Assembly: GCA_050633705.1 (NCBI GenBank)
Contig: JBOEGZ010000004.1
Coordinates: forward strand, 186,001-250,000
Direction of reading: 5' to 3'
Length of the DNA: 64,000 nt
Origin: JAJFHI01 sp050633705
GTDB lineage: Bacteria > Pseudomonadota > Alphaproteobacteria > Rhizobiales > Hyphomicrobiaceae
The position numbers were made by a program, and so were the translations under genes. Shown here one piece after another: positions 36,669 to 45,436 of the stretch. The notes beneath the pieces are model-generated. The model was given only the letters and a program-made list of their open reading frames with translations, ran no database searches and was not told the DNA's origin. Numbering within the stretch: the stretch's first letter is position 1; each line of letters begins with the position of its first letter.

Positions 36669-37670
36669 ATGAACGACCAATCCAACGACGGCCTGGATAC
36701 CAACGGCCTCAGTCGTGTGCTCGTTGTGGAGATGGCACGGGTTACCGAGGCTGCGGCCATTGCTTCTGCACGCTGGACCGGACGCGGCAACGTGAAGGCT
36801 GCTGATAAGGCGGCCGTCGATGCCATGCGACGCGAACTCAGTGATGTGTCCATTCAAGGCACGGTCGTCATTGGCGAGGGCGAAATGGATGAAGCGCCAA
36901 TGCTCTACATTGGTGAAGTCCTTGGCACCGGGCAGGGACCGGAAGTCGATATCGCTGTTGATCCGTTGGAAGGCACAACGTTGTGCGCCAAAGACATGCC
37001 AAACGCATTGGCCGTGTTGGCGATTGCAGAACGTGGCGGCTTGCTGCATGCGCCTGACATGTACATGGATAAGATCGCTATCGGACCAGGCTACCCTGCT
37101 GGTATTGTTGATATCGACAGCTCGGTTGAAGATAATCTCAAAGCGCTGGCAGATGCCAAAGGTGTTGGCATTAATGAAATTACAGCTTGCGTTCTTGATC
37201 GCGCCCGACATGCAAAACTTATTGATGCCATTCGCGCGGCTGGTGCGTCGGTTCGATTGATTTCGGATGGTGACATTGCCGGCGTCGTTTGGACGACAGA
37301 CCCGGTTGAAACTGGCATCGACATTTATATGGGTTCAGGTGGCGCACCAGAGGGTGTGTTGGCCGCCGCAGTCCTGCGTTGCATCGGAGGTCAGATGCAA
37401 GGTCGTTTGTTGCCATCAAACGAAGAAGAAACAGCACGTGCCAAGAAAATGGGCATCGAGGACATTCACAAAAAGTTGGAACTGGAAGACATGGCGTCTG
37501 GTGATGTGATCTTTGCCGCAACCGGCATCACCGACGGCTCCCTTTTGGATGGTGTCCGCTTCCATAATGACTTTGCCGAAACAGAAACGGTTGTCATGCG
37601 CGCGAAAACGGGAACCGTGCGTCGTCTCAAGACGCAATTCCGCCGTATCGGCCATCGTTTTGTTGGGTGA
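36669..37670 (+). CDS. glpX: Class II fructose-1,6-bisphosphatase
   Basis: 333 residues with GlpX signatures: GEGEMDEAPMLYIGE (metal ligands), DPLEGT, and GSGGAPEGVLAAAV. It dephosphorylates fructose-1,6-bisphosphate in gluconeogenesis, with divalent metal and Li-sensitive catalysis known for the family. It follows hom by 38 bases and is closed by a terminator. In many relatives recJ follows glpX; here it does not. Confidence 0.95.
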   Translation: MNDQSNDGLDTNGLSRVLVVEMARVTEAAAIASARWTGRGNVKAADKAAVDAMRRELSDVSIQGTVVIGEGEMDEAPMLYIGEVLGTGQGPEVDIAVDPLEGTTLCAKDMPNALAVLAIAERGGLLHAPDMYMDKIAIGPGYPAGIVDIDSSVEDNLKALADAKGVGINEITACVLDRARHAKLIDAIRAAGASVRLISDGDIAGVVWTTDPVETGIDIYMGSGGAPEGVLAAAVLRCIGGQMQGRLLPSNEEETARAKKMGIEDIHKKLELEDMASGDVIFAATGITDGSLLDGVRFHNDFAETETVVMRAKTGTVRRLKTQFRRIGHRFVG

Positions 37671-37737
37671 CAACGCCAAGTTCTGCGACAGGGGCGCTAT
37701 GCAACACATTGTGCCAGTTGCACCGATTTAAAATCAC

Positions 37738-37773
37738 AAACGGCCCCGAGCCTGAGATGCCCGGAGCCGTTTT
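37738..37773. terminator. Bidirectional terminator between glpX and fadI
   Basis: The left arm AAACGGCCCCGAGC and right arm GCCCGGAGCCGTTTT pair with two mismatches around a short loop. The arms end in an A-run on one side and a T-run on the other, so it can stop both convergent transcripts. Confidence 0.85.
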
Positions 37774-37797
37774 ATTGCATGTCTTGTTTCGCAAGCG

Positions 37798-39102
37798 TTA
37801 GGCTACGTCGTTGTTGCGTTCAGATTTCGCGCTTTCCATGATGGCTGCGACCCCCATTCCTCCGGCCGTGCAAATCGAGATCAAGCCGCGACCGCCGTGC
37901 TCATCAAGTAGCTGGGCAAGATTTCCCATAATGCGTGCGCCAGTTGCAGCAAACGGGTGTCCGACGGCAATCGACGAACCTTTGACATTCATTTTTGACC
38001 GGTCGATTTCGCCAAGGGGGGCATCGCGTCCGAGTTTTTCTCGGCAATAGTCGGCATCGTTCCAAGCTTTCAAGGTGGCGAGCACCTGAGCTGCGAACGC
38101 TTCATGGATTTCGTAAAAGTCAAAGTCTTGCAAAGACAAACCGGCGCGCTTGAGCATTTGCGCAACCGCAATAGTTGGTGCCATCAACAACCCATCACCG
38201 CCAACGAAATCATTGGCCGCCGTTTGGCTGTAAGTAAGATAAGCTTTGACAGGAAGGCCGTGTTCGTTGGCCCAATCTTCTGAACATAACAACACCGCTG
38301 CCGCACCATCCGTCAGTGGGGTGGAGTTTGCCGCCGTCAACGTTCCCTCAGATGTTTTGTCGAATACGGTCTTCAACGTCGAGAGCTTGTCCATTGTCGC
38401 ATCGGTGCGGATGTTATTGTCGCGAAATACGCCAGCACATGGCACCAACAATTGGTCCATATAGCCGGATTCATATGCTTCCGTCGCTTTTTTGTGGCTT
38501 TCAATGGCGAGCGCGTCTTGCTCCTCACGTTTGATTTCCCAGGTCTTGGCCATCAATTCGCAGTGCTGACCCATCGTCAGGCCCGTGCGGGGCTCGGCGA
38601 CAGAGGGTGGCAAGGGTGCCAGCTCGGCGGGACTAAGACCTGCAAAAACCTTCACCTTGTCCATTGGCTTTTTTTGCAGGGCCAAATTGGTCAGGCGTTT
38701 TGAAAACTTTTTCGAAAACACGATTGGCGGATCAGACGTTGTGTCGGATCCCATAGCAATTCCGCACTCAATTTGTCCCGATGCGATTTTGCCAGCAATA
38801 CCCATTGCAGCTTGCAGACTTGTTCCACAGGCTTGCATCATTGTTATCCCGGGCGTGGAAGGTGCAAGGCGTGTGCCTAACACAGCTTCGCGGGCAATAT
38901 TCCAGTCTTTGGCATGCGTGACCACAGCACCGCCAACGACCTCATCGATGTGTTTGCCGGCGAGCTTGTAGCGATTGACAACACCATCAAGGGCCGCCGT
39001 CATCATGTCGAGGTTGGTTAGGTCGGCATAAAGCGTGTTTGAGCGGCAGAACGGAATTCGCGTACCCCCAACGACAGCAACGCGGCGAATTTTATCGGTC
39101 AT
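37798..39102 (-). CDS. fadI: Acetyl-CoA C-acyltransferase (thiolase, FadI-type)
   Basis: 434 residues. Thiolase catalytic residues: Cys92 in MQACGTSLQAAMG, His in GHPFAATGAR (~385), and Cys in CTAGGMG (~415). The length and the large insertion fit FadI-type long-chain thiolase rather than the shorter PhaA/AtoB. It does the last step of beta-oxidation. It is the third gene of fadE-fadJ-fadI; 76 bases separate it from fadJ. Confidence 0.92.
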   Translation of the reverse strand: MTDKIRRVAVVGGTRIPFCRSNTLYADLTNLDMMTAALDGVVNRYKLAGKHIDEVVGGAVVTHAKDWNIAREAVLGTRLAPSTPGITMMQACGTSLQAAMGIAGKIASGQIECGIAMGSDTTSDPPIVFSKKFSKRLTNLALQKKPMDKVKVFAGLSPAELAPLPPSVAEPRTGLTMGQHCELMAKTWEIKREEQDALAIESHKKATEAYESGYMDQLLVPCAGVFRDNNIRTDATMDKLSTLKTVFDKTSEGTLTAANSTPLTDGAAAVLLCSEDWANEHGLPVKAYLTYSQTAANDFVGGDGLLMAPTIAVAQMLKRAGLSLQDFDFYEIHEAFAAQVLATLKAWNDADYCREKLGRDAPLGEIDRSKMNVKGSSIAVGHPFAATGARIMGNLAQLLDEHGGRGLISICTAGGMGVAAIMESAKSERNNDVA

Positions 39103-39178
39103 TTGTGTCCATCTCCTCAGGCCTGGATCGGTGTGAGACCTGTCTCAATAAGTGTTTGCTTTTTTGGCAACTCGGAAT

Positions 39179-41200
39179 CTATTCGCCAGCCGTAACGGAT
39201 TTTGTGCTCATGGAAGAGCGCGTTGGCTCCCCAGTCCCATCGCGGGTCGCTTTGTAGTGCAAAGGTCCACCCCGGAAGGGAGCAAATCCGGTTCCGAAAA
39301 TGACGCCTGCATCGACATGGTCGTGGCTTGGCACGACGTTCTCATCGAGCGCTTTTTGCGCTTCTACAATGATCGGTTCCACCAACTCGCGACCAAAAGC
39401 TTCAAGGGAACTTGCGCTGTATTGTGTGGCGTCACTGCGATCTGGCCGCCCATCTTTCCAGACGTAAAATCCTTCACCCGTCTTCTTGCCAAGCCGCCCA
39501 CTTTCAACAAGACGTTCCAATCGGGCATTCTCACCTGATAGGTTCAAGATCTGTCCAACATTTGCGCAAACATCAAGGCCAACAGAATCGGCCAGTTCAA
39601 TCGGCCCCATTGGCATCCCAAACACTTTTGCCGCTTCGTCGATGCGGTTCTTGTCTTCGCCGTTGTCGACGCGCGAAAGGGCTGCCATCATGTAAGGCGC
39701 TAAAATTCGATTGACGAGGAAGCCCGGAACGCTGGCTGTGATAAGCGGAAACTTGCCAGTAGCGGCAACAAATTTCGCGCCTTTCTCGACGTTTTCCTGA
39801 TGGCTTTGCTCGCCGCGGACAACTTCGACCAACGGCATTAATGCAACCGGATTGAAGTAGTGGATACCAATCAGACGACCAGGGTCTTTCATGGCTTGGG
39901 CGATATCTTCGAGCTTCAACGACGACGTGTTGGTTGCAAGCACAGCCCCATCTTTGATCTTGGTCTCAAGATCTTTAAACAGGCTCTGCTTTATCTCAAG
40001 ATTTTCAACGATGGCTTCGATAATGATGTCGGCACGCGCGATGCCGTGTCCATCAGGATCAGAAATTAACCGCGCTTTGGCAGCGTCACGCAGAGCTTTG
40101 GTTTTAAACTTGCGTTTAAACAACTTGCTTTGTGATTTGATGCCCTTCTCAAGCTGTTCAACTGATAAGTCTTGCAAGGTTACTTCCATGCCATTGGCAA
40201 CGCACCAACCAGCGATATCGGCACCCATTGTGCCAGCACCGATGACATGTGTACGCGAGGGTTTCCATTTGAGTTTGCGTGGTGCTTCCGCTTTTAAAAG
40301 CTCTGTGAGTTTGAAGACCCGGCGAAGATTTCGCGACGTATCCGAAATCATGAGCGGTGCGAAATAGCGGGTTTCGTGTGCTTTAAGTTCGGCTTCACTG
40401 CCACCGTGTTTTTCAAAAAGGTCAATCAGGCGAAATGGTGCGGGGTAATGTGCTTCTCGCGCTTTAAGAGCTGTTTGTTTGCGCATCTTGGTTGCAAGCA
40501 AACGTCGGGCAGGCCATTTGGTCAACATACGCAAAGCGCGTCCAGCGGGTTTGGATCTGCGCTTGGAAAGAACAGCTTTGCGCGCGGCCCATTTTAGGCG
40601 ATCGGGAGTGTCGACAAGCTGGTCGATGTATCCAGCGCGCCGTCCAGCCGACGACGAGATCATTTTCCCCGTTAGCATGTGGGTCATGGCGGCAACCGGC
40701 CCGGCCTGACGGATCGAGCGTGCTGTACCATTAAAGCCTGGGAAGATGCCAAGTTTGACTTCAGGAAAGCCGACCTTGGTTTTGGCATCGCGGGTTGCGA
40801 TGCGATAATGGCATGCGAGGATAAGTTCCAAGCCGCCCCCGACGCAGGCACCGTGTAAACCCGCAACCACTGGAACCTTGATGTTTTCAAGACGATCTAG
40901 CAAAGCATTTACGGGCCCGACGCCTTCGTAAACATCAGCTTCTGTTGCCAGCGTCTCAAATTCGTTGATGTCGGCGCCAACAATGAATGAACTTGGTTTG
41001 GCCGATAGAAAAACCAGGCCTTTAACTGTGCCATTGCGCACACCTTCTTCGGTGGCCGTTACAATTTCGCCAAGCTCTTCAATCGGGCGGCGGCCGAGTG
41101 CATTTGCGTTTTGGTTTTCGCGGTCAAAAACCGCCCAAGCAATGTGCTCGCGATCAACATTGAAGTGCCAGTCTTTTAGATTTGGCAGAGTGGGGGTCAT
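39179..41200 (-). CDS. fadJ: Enoyl-CoA hydratase / 3-hydroxyacyl-CoA dehydrogenase (FadJ-type)
   Basis: 673 residues in two parts. The N-terminal crotonase domain (1-~200) has the oxyanion-hole segment IVGADINEFE and GLHGACVGGGLELILACHYRIA. The Rossmann domain starts near 316 with VIGAGTMGADIAGW, and the C-terminal dehydrogenase domain has HYFNPVALMPLVEVVRG. It hydrates and oxidises enoyl-CoA in beta-oxidation. It is somewhat shorter than E. coli FadJ. It begins 23 bases after fadE; GAGG before ATG supports the start. Confidence 0.94.
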   Translation of the reverse strand: MTPTLPNLKDWHFNVDREHIAWAVFDRENQNANALGRRPIEELGEIVTATEEGVRNGTVKGLVFLSAKPSSFIVGADINEFETLATEADVYEGVGPVNALLDRLENIKVPVVAGLHGACVGGGLELILACHYRIATRDAKTKVGFPEVKLGIFPGFNGTARSIRQAGPVAAMTHMLTGKMISSSAGRRAGYIDQLVDTPDRLKWAARKAVLSKRRSKPAGRALRMLTKWPARRLLATKMRKQTALKAREAHYPAPFRLIDLFEKHGGSEAELKAHETRYFAPLMISDTSRNLRRVFKLTELLKAEAPRKLKWKPSRTHVIGAGTMGADIAGWCVANGMEVTLQDLSVEQLEKGIKSQSKLFKRKFKTKALRDAAKARLISDPDGHGIARADIIIEAIVENLEIKQSLFKDLETKIKDGAVLATNTSSLKLEDIAQAMKDPGRLIGIHYFNPVALMPLVEVVRGEQSHQENVEKGAKFVAATGKFPLITASVPGFLVNRILAPYMMAALSRVDNGEDKNRIDEAAKVFGMPMGPIELADSVGLDVCANVGQILNLSGENARLERLVESGRLGKKTGEGFYVWKDGRPDRSDATQYSASSLEAFGRELVEPIIVEAQKALDENVVPSHDHVDAGVIFGTGFAPFRGGPLHYKATRDGTGEPTRSSMSTKSVTAGE

Positions 41201-41223
41201 AGAATGCCTCGTGTCTTCTTTGT

Positions 41224-43728
41224 TTATTCTGCTGCGTTTGCAAACGACGGACGGGTGTTGTGGTCGATGGGAACGTAATTAGGCTGAACTTCACTTGGGT
41301 CGAAGTGATCGACGGCAATGACACGTGCGACTAGTTTTTCAAGTTCCCGCAGTTGTTCAGCCTCGGCATCTGTCAGCACGCCTTCATCTTGCGCGGCGCG
41401 GAACCAATCAATCCCGTGATATCGTTTCACGACGCCTTGGCGGATCGCCTTGTCGAGCTTGCGTTCGGCGGGTTCAGCCGCGATGACCTTTTCCAGGGTG
41501 ACTTCCAATAGACCCGTTGGATCATCAACGTCTTTGGAAACGAAGATGTCGCGGGTGAGACGATCGCGCATTTCGCCAGGCTCAAGCGCGCGCCTGGCAA
41601 CCTCGTGGCCCAACTTATCACTTGCAGGCTTGTAGGGTTTGCCAAATGGGAACACCAAGAATCGCATTGGAATGCGTGCGGCTTTGACCGGGAAATTGTC
41701 AATGGCGCCAGCTATAGCTTGCTGGAATTGATAGAGGCAATTGTGAGCAGCCAACTCAACCACCAGACGATCTTCACCCGGACGTCCATCGTCTTCGTAA
41801 CGTTTGAGAACGCATGACAACAGATAGAGCTGTGACAAGGCATCAGCCATACGGCCGGTGATTTTTTGTTTTGTTTTAAGCCCGCCACCTAACAGAATAA
41901 CGGTGAGATCTGCGACGAGTGCAAAATTGCGCGATTGGCGCGACAGCTGGCGATACCACTGTGAGGTGCCAAAGGCTTTTTCAGGTGCATCGCCAAACGC
42001 ACCTCCGGTTATGTTATGAAACAATGCCGCGGCGATGTTTGAAACGGAAAACGCAACGTGGTCGGCAAACGCTGTTTCGAACGCGTCCAAGCCGGCTTCC
42101 TCGTCGCTGTTTTGTACGGCTTGGACTTCACGATAAAGGTAGGGGTGGGAACGAAGCGCGCCTTGTGCAAACGTAATCAGCGTGCGCGTTAGGATATTGG
42201 CACCTTCGACCGTTATACCAACCGGCACCATTTGGTAGGCTGATTGTAAGTAATTTGCCGGTCCATCACAGATCGCGCGTCCGCCGTGGATGTCCATTGC
42301 ATCATTGACGGATTGGCGTAGACGCTCCGTTGTTTGATATTTCATCAATGCGGAAATGACAGATGGTTTTTCACCACGCGTTACAAGAGCAGCGGTGACA
42401 CCACGTGCAGCTTCGTTGACGTAGGCATTTTCAATTAGGCGCACGAGTGGTTCTTCGACACCCGCCATACGCGACACAGGAAGGCCGAATTGCTTGCGGA
42501 TGCGGGCGTAAGCGCTCGTGACACGCAGCATCGCTTTGGCGCCCGCCGTTGCTGAGGATGGTAGTGAGATTGCCCGGCCAGCGGCAAGGCACTCCATCAA
42601 CATATGCCAGCCCTGACCCGCACGGTCCTGGCCTCCGATGATCCAATCCATGGGAATAAAGACGTCCCGGCCCCAGTTCGGGCCGTTTGGAAATGCCGCG
42701 CCACATGGCAGATGGCGCCGTCCGATGTGGACGCCAGGATGGTTGGCTGGGACCATCGCCACGGTGATGCCGATATCCTCGTCATTGCCAAGAAGTTTAT
42801 CGGGATCAAACAAATGAAACGCGAGCCCGACCAATGTCGCTTTGGGGCCAAGGGTGATGTAGCGCTTGTCCCATGACAAACGAATGCCAAGGACCTCTTG
42901 TCCTTCGTGCATACCTTTGGTGACGGTCCCGATATCGCGCATGTTGACGGCGTCGGAACCTGAAGTTGGACCTGTTAGCGAAAAACAGGGAACGTCTTTT
43001 CCTTGTGCCAGACGTGGAAGGTAGTGTTCCTTTTGTTGGTTGGTGCCGTATTTCTCGATTAATTCGCCAGGGCCCAAGGAATTGGGAACCATGACAATCG
43101 TCACAACATCAGGTGAGCGCGATGCGATCTTGCCCAGGATGATGGATTGCGCTTGGGGCGAAAATCCCAAACCTCCGTGCTCTTTTGAGATCAACATGCC
43201 AAGAAAGCCATTGGCTTTAACAAAGTCCCAAATTTCTTCCGGAATTTCCTTTTGCTCAAAGCGGACTTGCCAGTCATTGATCATGCGGCACAGCTCTTGT
43301 GTCGGACCGTCTAGAAAGTCTCGCTCTTGGGCCGTCAGCTCAATCGGTGGGATATCTCGCAACTGTTGCCAGTCGGGTGTTCCGGAAAAAAGTTCTGCAT
43401 CAAATCCAACCGTACCTGCGTCGAGGGCTTGTTGCTCGGTCTCAGAAACGCGTGGCAAAATCTTTTTGACTTGCGCAAAAATTGGCTCGATGACGAATTG
43501 ACGTCGCAAAGAGGGGACGGCAAGTAGTCCAAGAGCGATAGCTGGAAGCCAGCCAATTAGTCCCCAAAAGCCGTTGATCGGGAACCCCCACGCGCCAAAC
43601 GGCAGGCCGGATTGCCAAATGAAAGTAAATCCAGCCATAGCCGTGGCCCAGATGGCCAGCGAAGCTCGGCTCATTGCGAGATATAACGCTATTGCAAGTC
43701 CAATAAGAATTATGATTGCAACTGACAT
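41224..43728 (-). CDS. fadE: Acyl-CoA dehydrogenase FadE
   Basis: 834 residues, the long FadE form. Two or three N-terminal membrane helices (~5-70) precede the acyl-CoA dehydrogenase core (~150-560; motifs CFSLTGPTSGSDA and the later IHGGRAICDGP). A C-terminal FadE-specific extension (DUF1974) runs to ~800. It introduces the first double bond in fatty-acyl-CoA at the inner membrane. AGGAGG 7 bases before the ATG marks a strong start. First gene of the fadE-fadJ-fadI operon, with its promoter and a palindrome just upstream. Confidence 0.94.
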   Translation of the reverse strand: MSVAIIILIGLAIALYLAMSRASLAIWATAMAGFTFIWQSGLPFGAWGFPINGFWGLIGWLPAIALGLLAVPSLRRQFVIEPIFAQVKKILPRVSETEQQALDAGTVGFDAELFSGTPDWQQLRDIPPIELTAQERDFLDGPTQELCRMINDWQVRFEQKEIPEEIWDFVKANGFLGMLISKEHGGLGFSPQAQSIILGKIASRSPDVVTIVMVPNSLGPGELIEKYGTNQQKEHYLPRLAQGKDVPCFSLTGPTSGSDAVNMRDIGTVTKGMHEGQEVLGIRLSWDKRYITLGPKATLVGLAFHLFDPDKLLGNDEDIGITVAMVPANHPGVHIGRRHLPCGAAFPNGPNWGRDVFIPMDWIIGGQDRAGQGWHMLMECLAAGRAISLPSSATAGAKAMLRVTSAYARIRKQFGLPVSRMAGVEEPLVRLIENAYVNEAARGVTAALVTRGEKPSVISALMKYQTTERLRQSVNDAMDIHGGRAICDGPANYLQSAYQMVPVGITVEGANILTRTLITFAQGALRSHPYLYREVQAVQNSDEEAGLDAFETAFADHVAFSVSNIAAALFHNITGGAFGDAPEKAFGTSQWYRQLSRQSRNFALVADLTVILLGGGLKTKQKITGRMADALSQLYLLSCVLKRYEDDGRPGEDRLVVELAAHNCLYQFQQAIAGAIDNFPVKAARIPMRFLVFPFGKPYKPASDKLGHEVARRALEPGEMRDRLTRDIFVSKDVDDPTGLLEVTLEKVIAAEPAERKLDKAIRQGVVKRYHGIDWFRAAQDEGVLTDAEAEQLRELEKLVARVIAVDHFDPSEVQPNYVPIDHNTRPSFANAAE

Positions 43729-44151
43729 TTAGGTGCCTCCTGCAGGCGCAATGTCACCGCTTTATCGGCGGGACGTGAAAATCGATGGCCACCCTACAGC
43801 CTAAATATCAAGATATTGCTTACTTGACGTAAGCGTCAATTGCTACAACAAAATATTGTAAAAACAGTGGGTTATGTCCTGATGCTGTAAAGGTGAGATC
43901 TTCTTTGGCAAGTTTGCTGCGTGATGCTCGGTAACCATAACCGAACTGGGACACGTTGACGAGGTTGGCGCTCCTTACCCGATATCGACGCTTGCCGACC
44001 ACGAGATTGCGCGATAGGAGGCTTGTGCCCGAAATTTCAGGTGGGCCTCGGTTGCTGGAGCTGGTCGAACCAAGTAGGCGTAATACGTTCGGGTGGTCTG
44101 GCCCGACTATCGATATGTGGCACGTTGGTCGAAAAAAGGGACTTCAATATT
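43729..44151. other. 423-base intergenic region between divergent fadE and CDGSH genes
   Basis: It holds the fadE promoter, the 43824 palindrome and a second perfect dyad AATATC-AA-GATATT (43804-43817). No gene is supported; the start of the CDGSH reading frame extends in but has no coding character. Confidence 0.6.
43810..43839 (-). promoter_or_regulatory. Candidate fadE promoter with overlapping operator palindrome
   Basis: On the minus strand TTGACG (43839-43834) and TATCTT (43815-43810) are 18 bases apart, giving plausible -35 and -10 elements ~80 bases upstream of fadE. The -35 and part of the spacer lie in TTGACGTAAGCGTCAA (43824-43839), a palindrome with 6-bp arms. A second dyad CTTAC-N5-GTAAG overlaps it. 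An ACGT core with AT-rich flanks in a long spacer recalls sites of MerR-type regulators of acyl-CoA and branched-chain catabolism. The regulator is not identified. Confidence 0.6.
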
Positions 44152-44394
44152 ATGGCGGATGATCCGGTCATTGCCCAGAAAGGGCCCTATCAGGTCGAAC
44201 TCGAAGAGGGTAAGGCGTATTTCTTTTGTCGGTGCGGTTTGTCAAAAAAACAGCCATTCTGCGATGGCGCCCATCAAGGCAGTGGTCTTGAACCCTTGCG
44301 CTTTGTCGCCGAAGCGAGCGGACCAACCAACCTCTGCGGTTGCAAAGATACAGACGACGAACCGTTCTGTGATGGCTCTCACAATTTGCTGTAG
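44152..44394 (+). CDS. Twin CDGSH iron-sulfur protein
   Basis: 80 residues from ATG 44152. Two CDGSH motifs are present: C26/C28/C37/H41 (CRCGLSKKQPFCDGAH) and C62/C64/C73/H77 (CGCKDTDDEPFCDGSH), each able to hold a [2Fe-2S] cluster through 3 Cys and 1 His. Such double-motif proteins are small cytoplasmic redox or cluster-transfer proteins of uncertain role. The gene stands just upstream of livH but ~125 bases apart, so it need not be in that operon. Confidence 0.9.
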   Translation: MADDPVIAQKGPYQVELEEGKAYFFCRCGLSKKQPFCDGAHQGSGLEPLRFVAEASGPTNLCGCKDTDDEPFCDGSHNLL

Positions 44395-44519
44395 CAAACT
44401 AGTGTTGCCTCAGAGCGGGCCGACCCCGTTCTTTGCTGCGACAATGTGGGGTGAGCAGTGGTGCATCACTTTACGCGATAAGTACGTATCGGGTTATGAC
44501 GATCATCGAGGGGGATGAT

Positions 44520-45434
44520 TTGGACTATTTTATCCAACAGGTCATCAACGGCGTGACGCTCGGCTCGATTTATGGGCTGATCGCCATTGGCTACACGATG
44601 GTTTATGGCATTATTGGCATGATCAATTTTGCCCATGGCGATGTGTTCATGGTGTCAATCTTTATCGCTGTCATCCTTCTGCTTCTCATCATGCAAGCCT
44701 TTAACGGACTGGCCATTGGGTTTGCCCTGATTGTGGTGCTGGTGCTCGGCATGGCGCTAACGTCGCTTTGGAGTTGGATGATTGAAAAGATCGCCTATCG
44801 ACCCTTGCGTGGCTCGTTTCGATTGGCACCTTTGATTTCCGCGATTGGCATGTCGATATTCCTCGTAAACTTTGTGCAGTTGGTGCAGGGGCCGCGCAAC
44901 AAATCTTTGCCGCCGATATTTCAAGGTGTGATTGAAATTCCGTTGGGCGCGGGAAGCTTCACGATTTCTTATAAGCAAATGCTGGTTGTGGTCGTAACGG
45001 CTGTATTGTTGGCCGCGTTCTGGTTCCTGGTGTCAAAAACATCGTTGGGACGTGCGCAGCGGGCCTGTGAGCAAGATCAGAAAATGGCGGCATTGTTGGG
45101 GATTGATGTTGATCGTACGATTTCATTGACATTCATCATCGGTGCCGCGTTGGCGTCGGTTGCTGGTGTGATGTACATGCTGCAATACGGCGTGGTGAAT
45201 TTTTCCGATGGCTTTGTTCCAGGCGTCAAAGCGTTTACGGCAGCCGTCCTTGGTGGCATCGGATCTTTGCCCGGTGCCGTTCTCGGTGGCTTGCTGATCG
45301 GTCTCATTGAGACGTTATGGTCGGCCTACTTTTCCACCGACTACAAAGATGTCGCGGCGTTTTCGATACTCGCAATTGTCTTGATTTTCATGCCATCGGG
45401 CATTCTCGGCAAACCAGATGTGGAGAAGGTCTAG
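44520..45434 (+). CDS. livH: Branched-chain amino acid ABC transporter permease LivH
   Basis: 304 residues from TTG 44520. This start gives the typical MDYFIQQVINGVTLGSIYGLIAIGYTM opening and has a GAGGGGG site 5-6 bases upstream; ATG 44496 is the alternative. Family hallmarks include GMINFAHGDVFM and about eight membrane helices. It forms one half of the inner-membrane channel with LivM. livM starts 2 bases after its stop. Confidence 0.93.
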   Translation: MDYFIQQVINGVTLGSIYGLIAIGYTMVYGIIGMINFAHGDVFMVSIFIAVILLLLIMQAFNGLAIGFALIVVLVLGMALTSLWSWMIEKIAYRPLRGSFRLAPLISAIGMSIFLVNFVQLVQGPRNKSLPPIFQGVIEIPLGAGSFTISYKQMLVVVVTAVLLAAFWFLVSKTSLGRAQRACEQDQKMAALLGIDVDRTISLTFIIGAALASVAGVMYMLQYGVVNFSDGFVPGVKAFTAAVLGGIGSLPGAVLGGLLIGLIETLWSAYFSTDYKDVAAFSILAIVLIFMPSGILGKPDVEKV

Positions 45435-45436
45435 GT

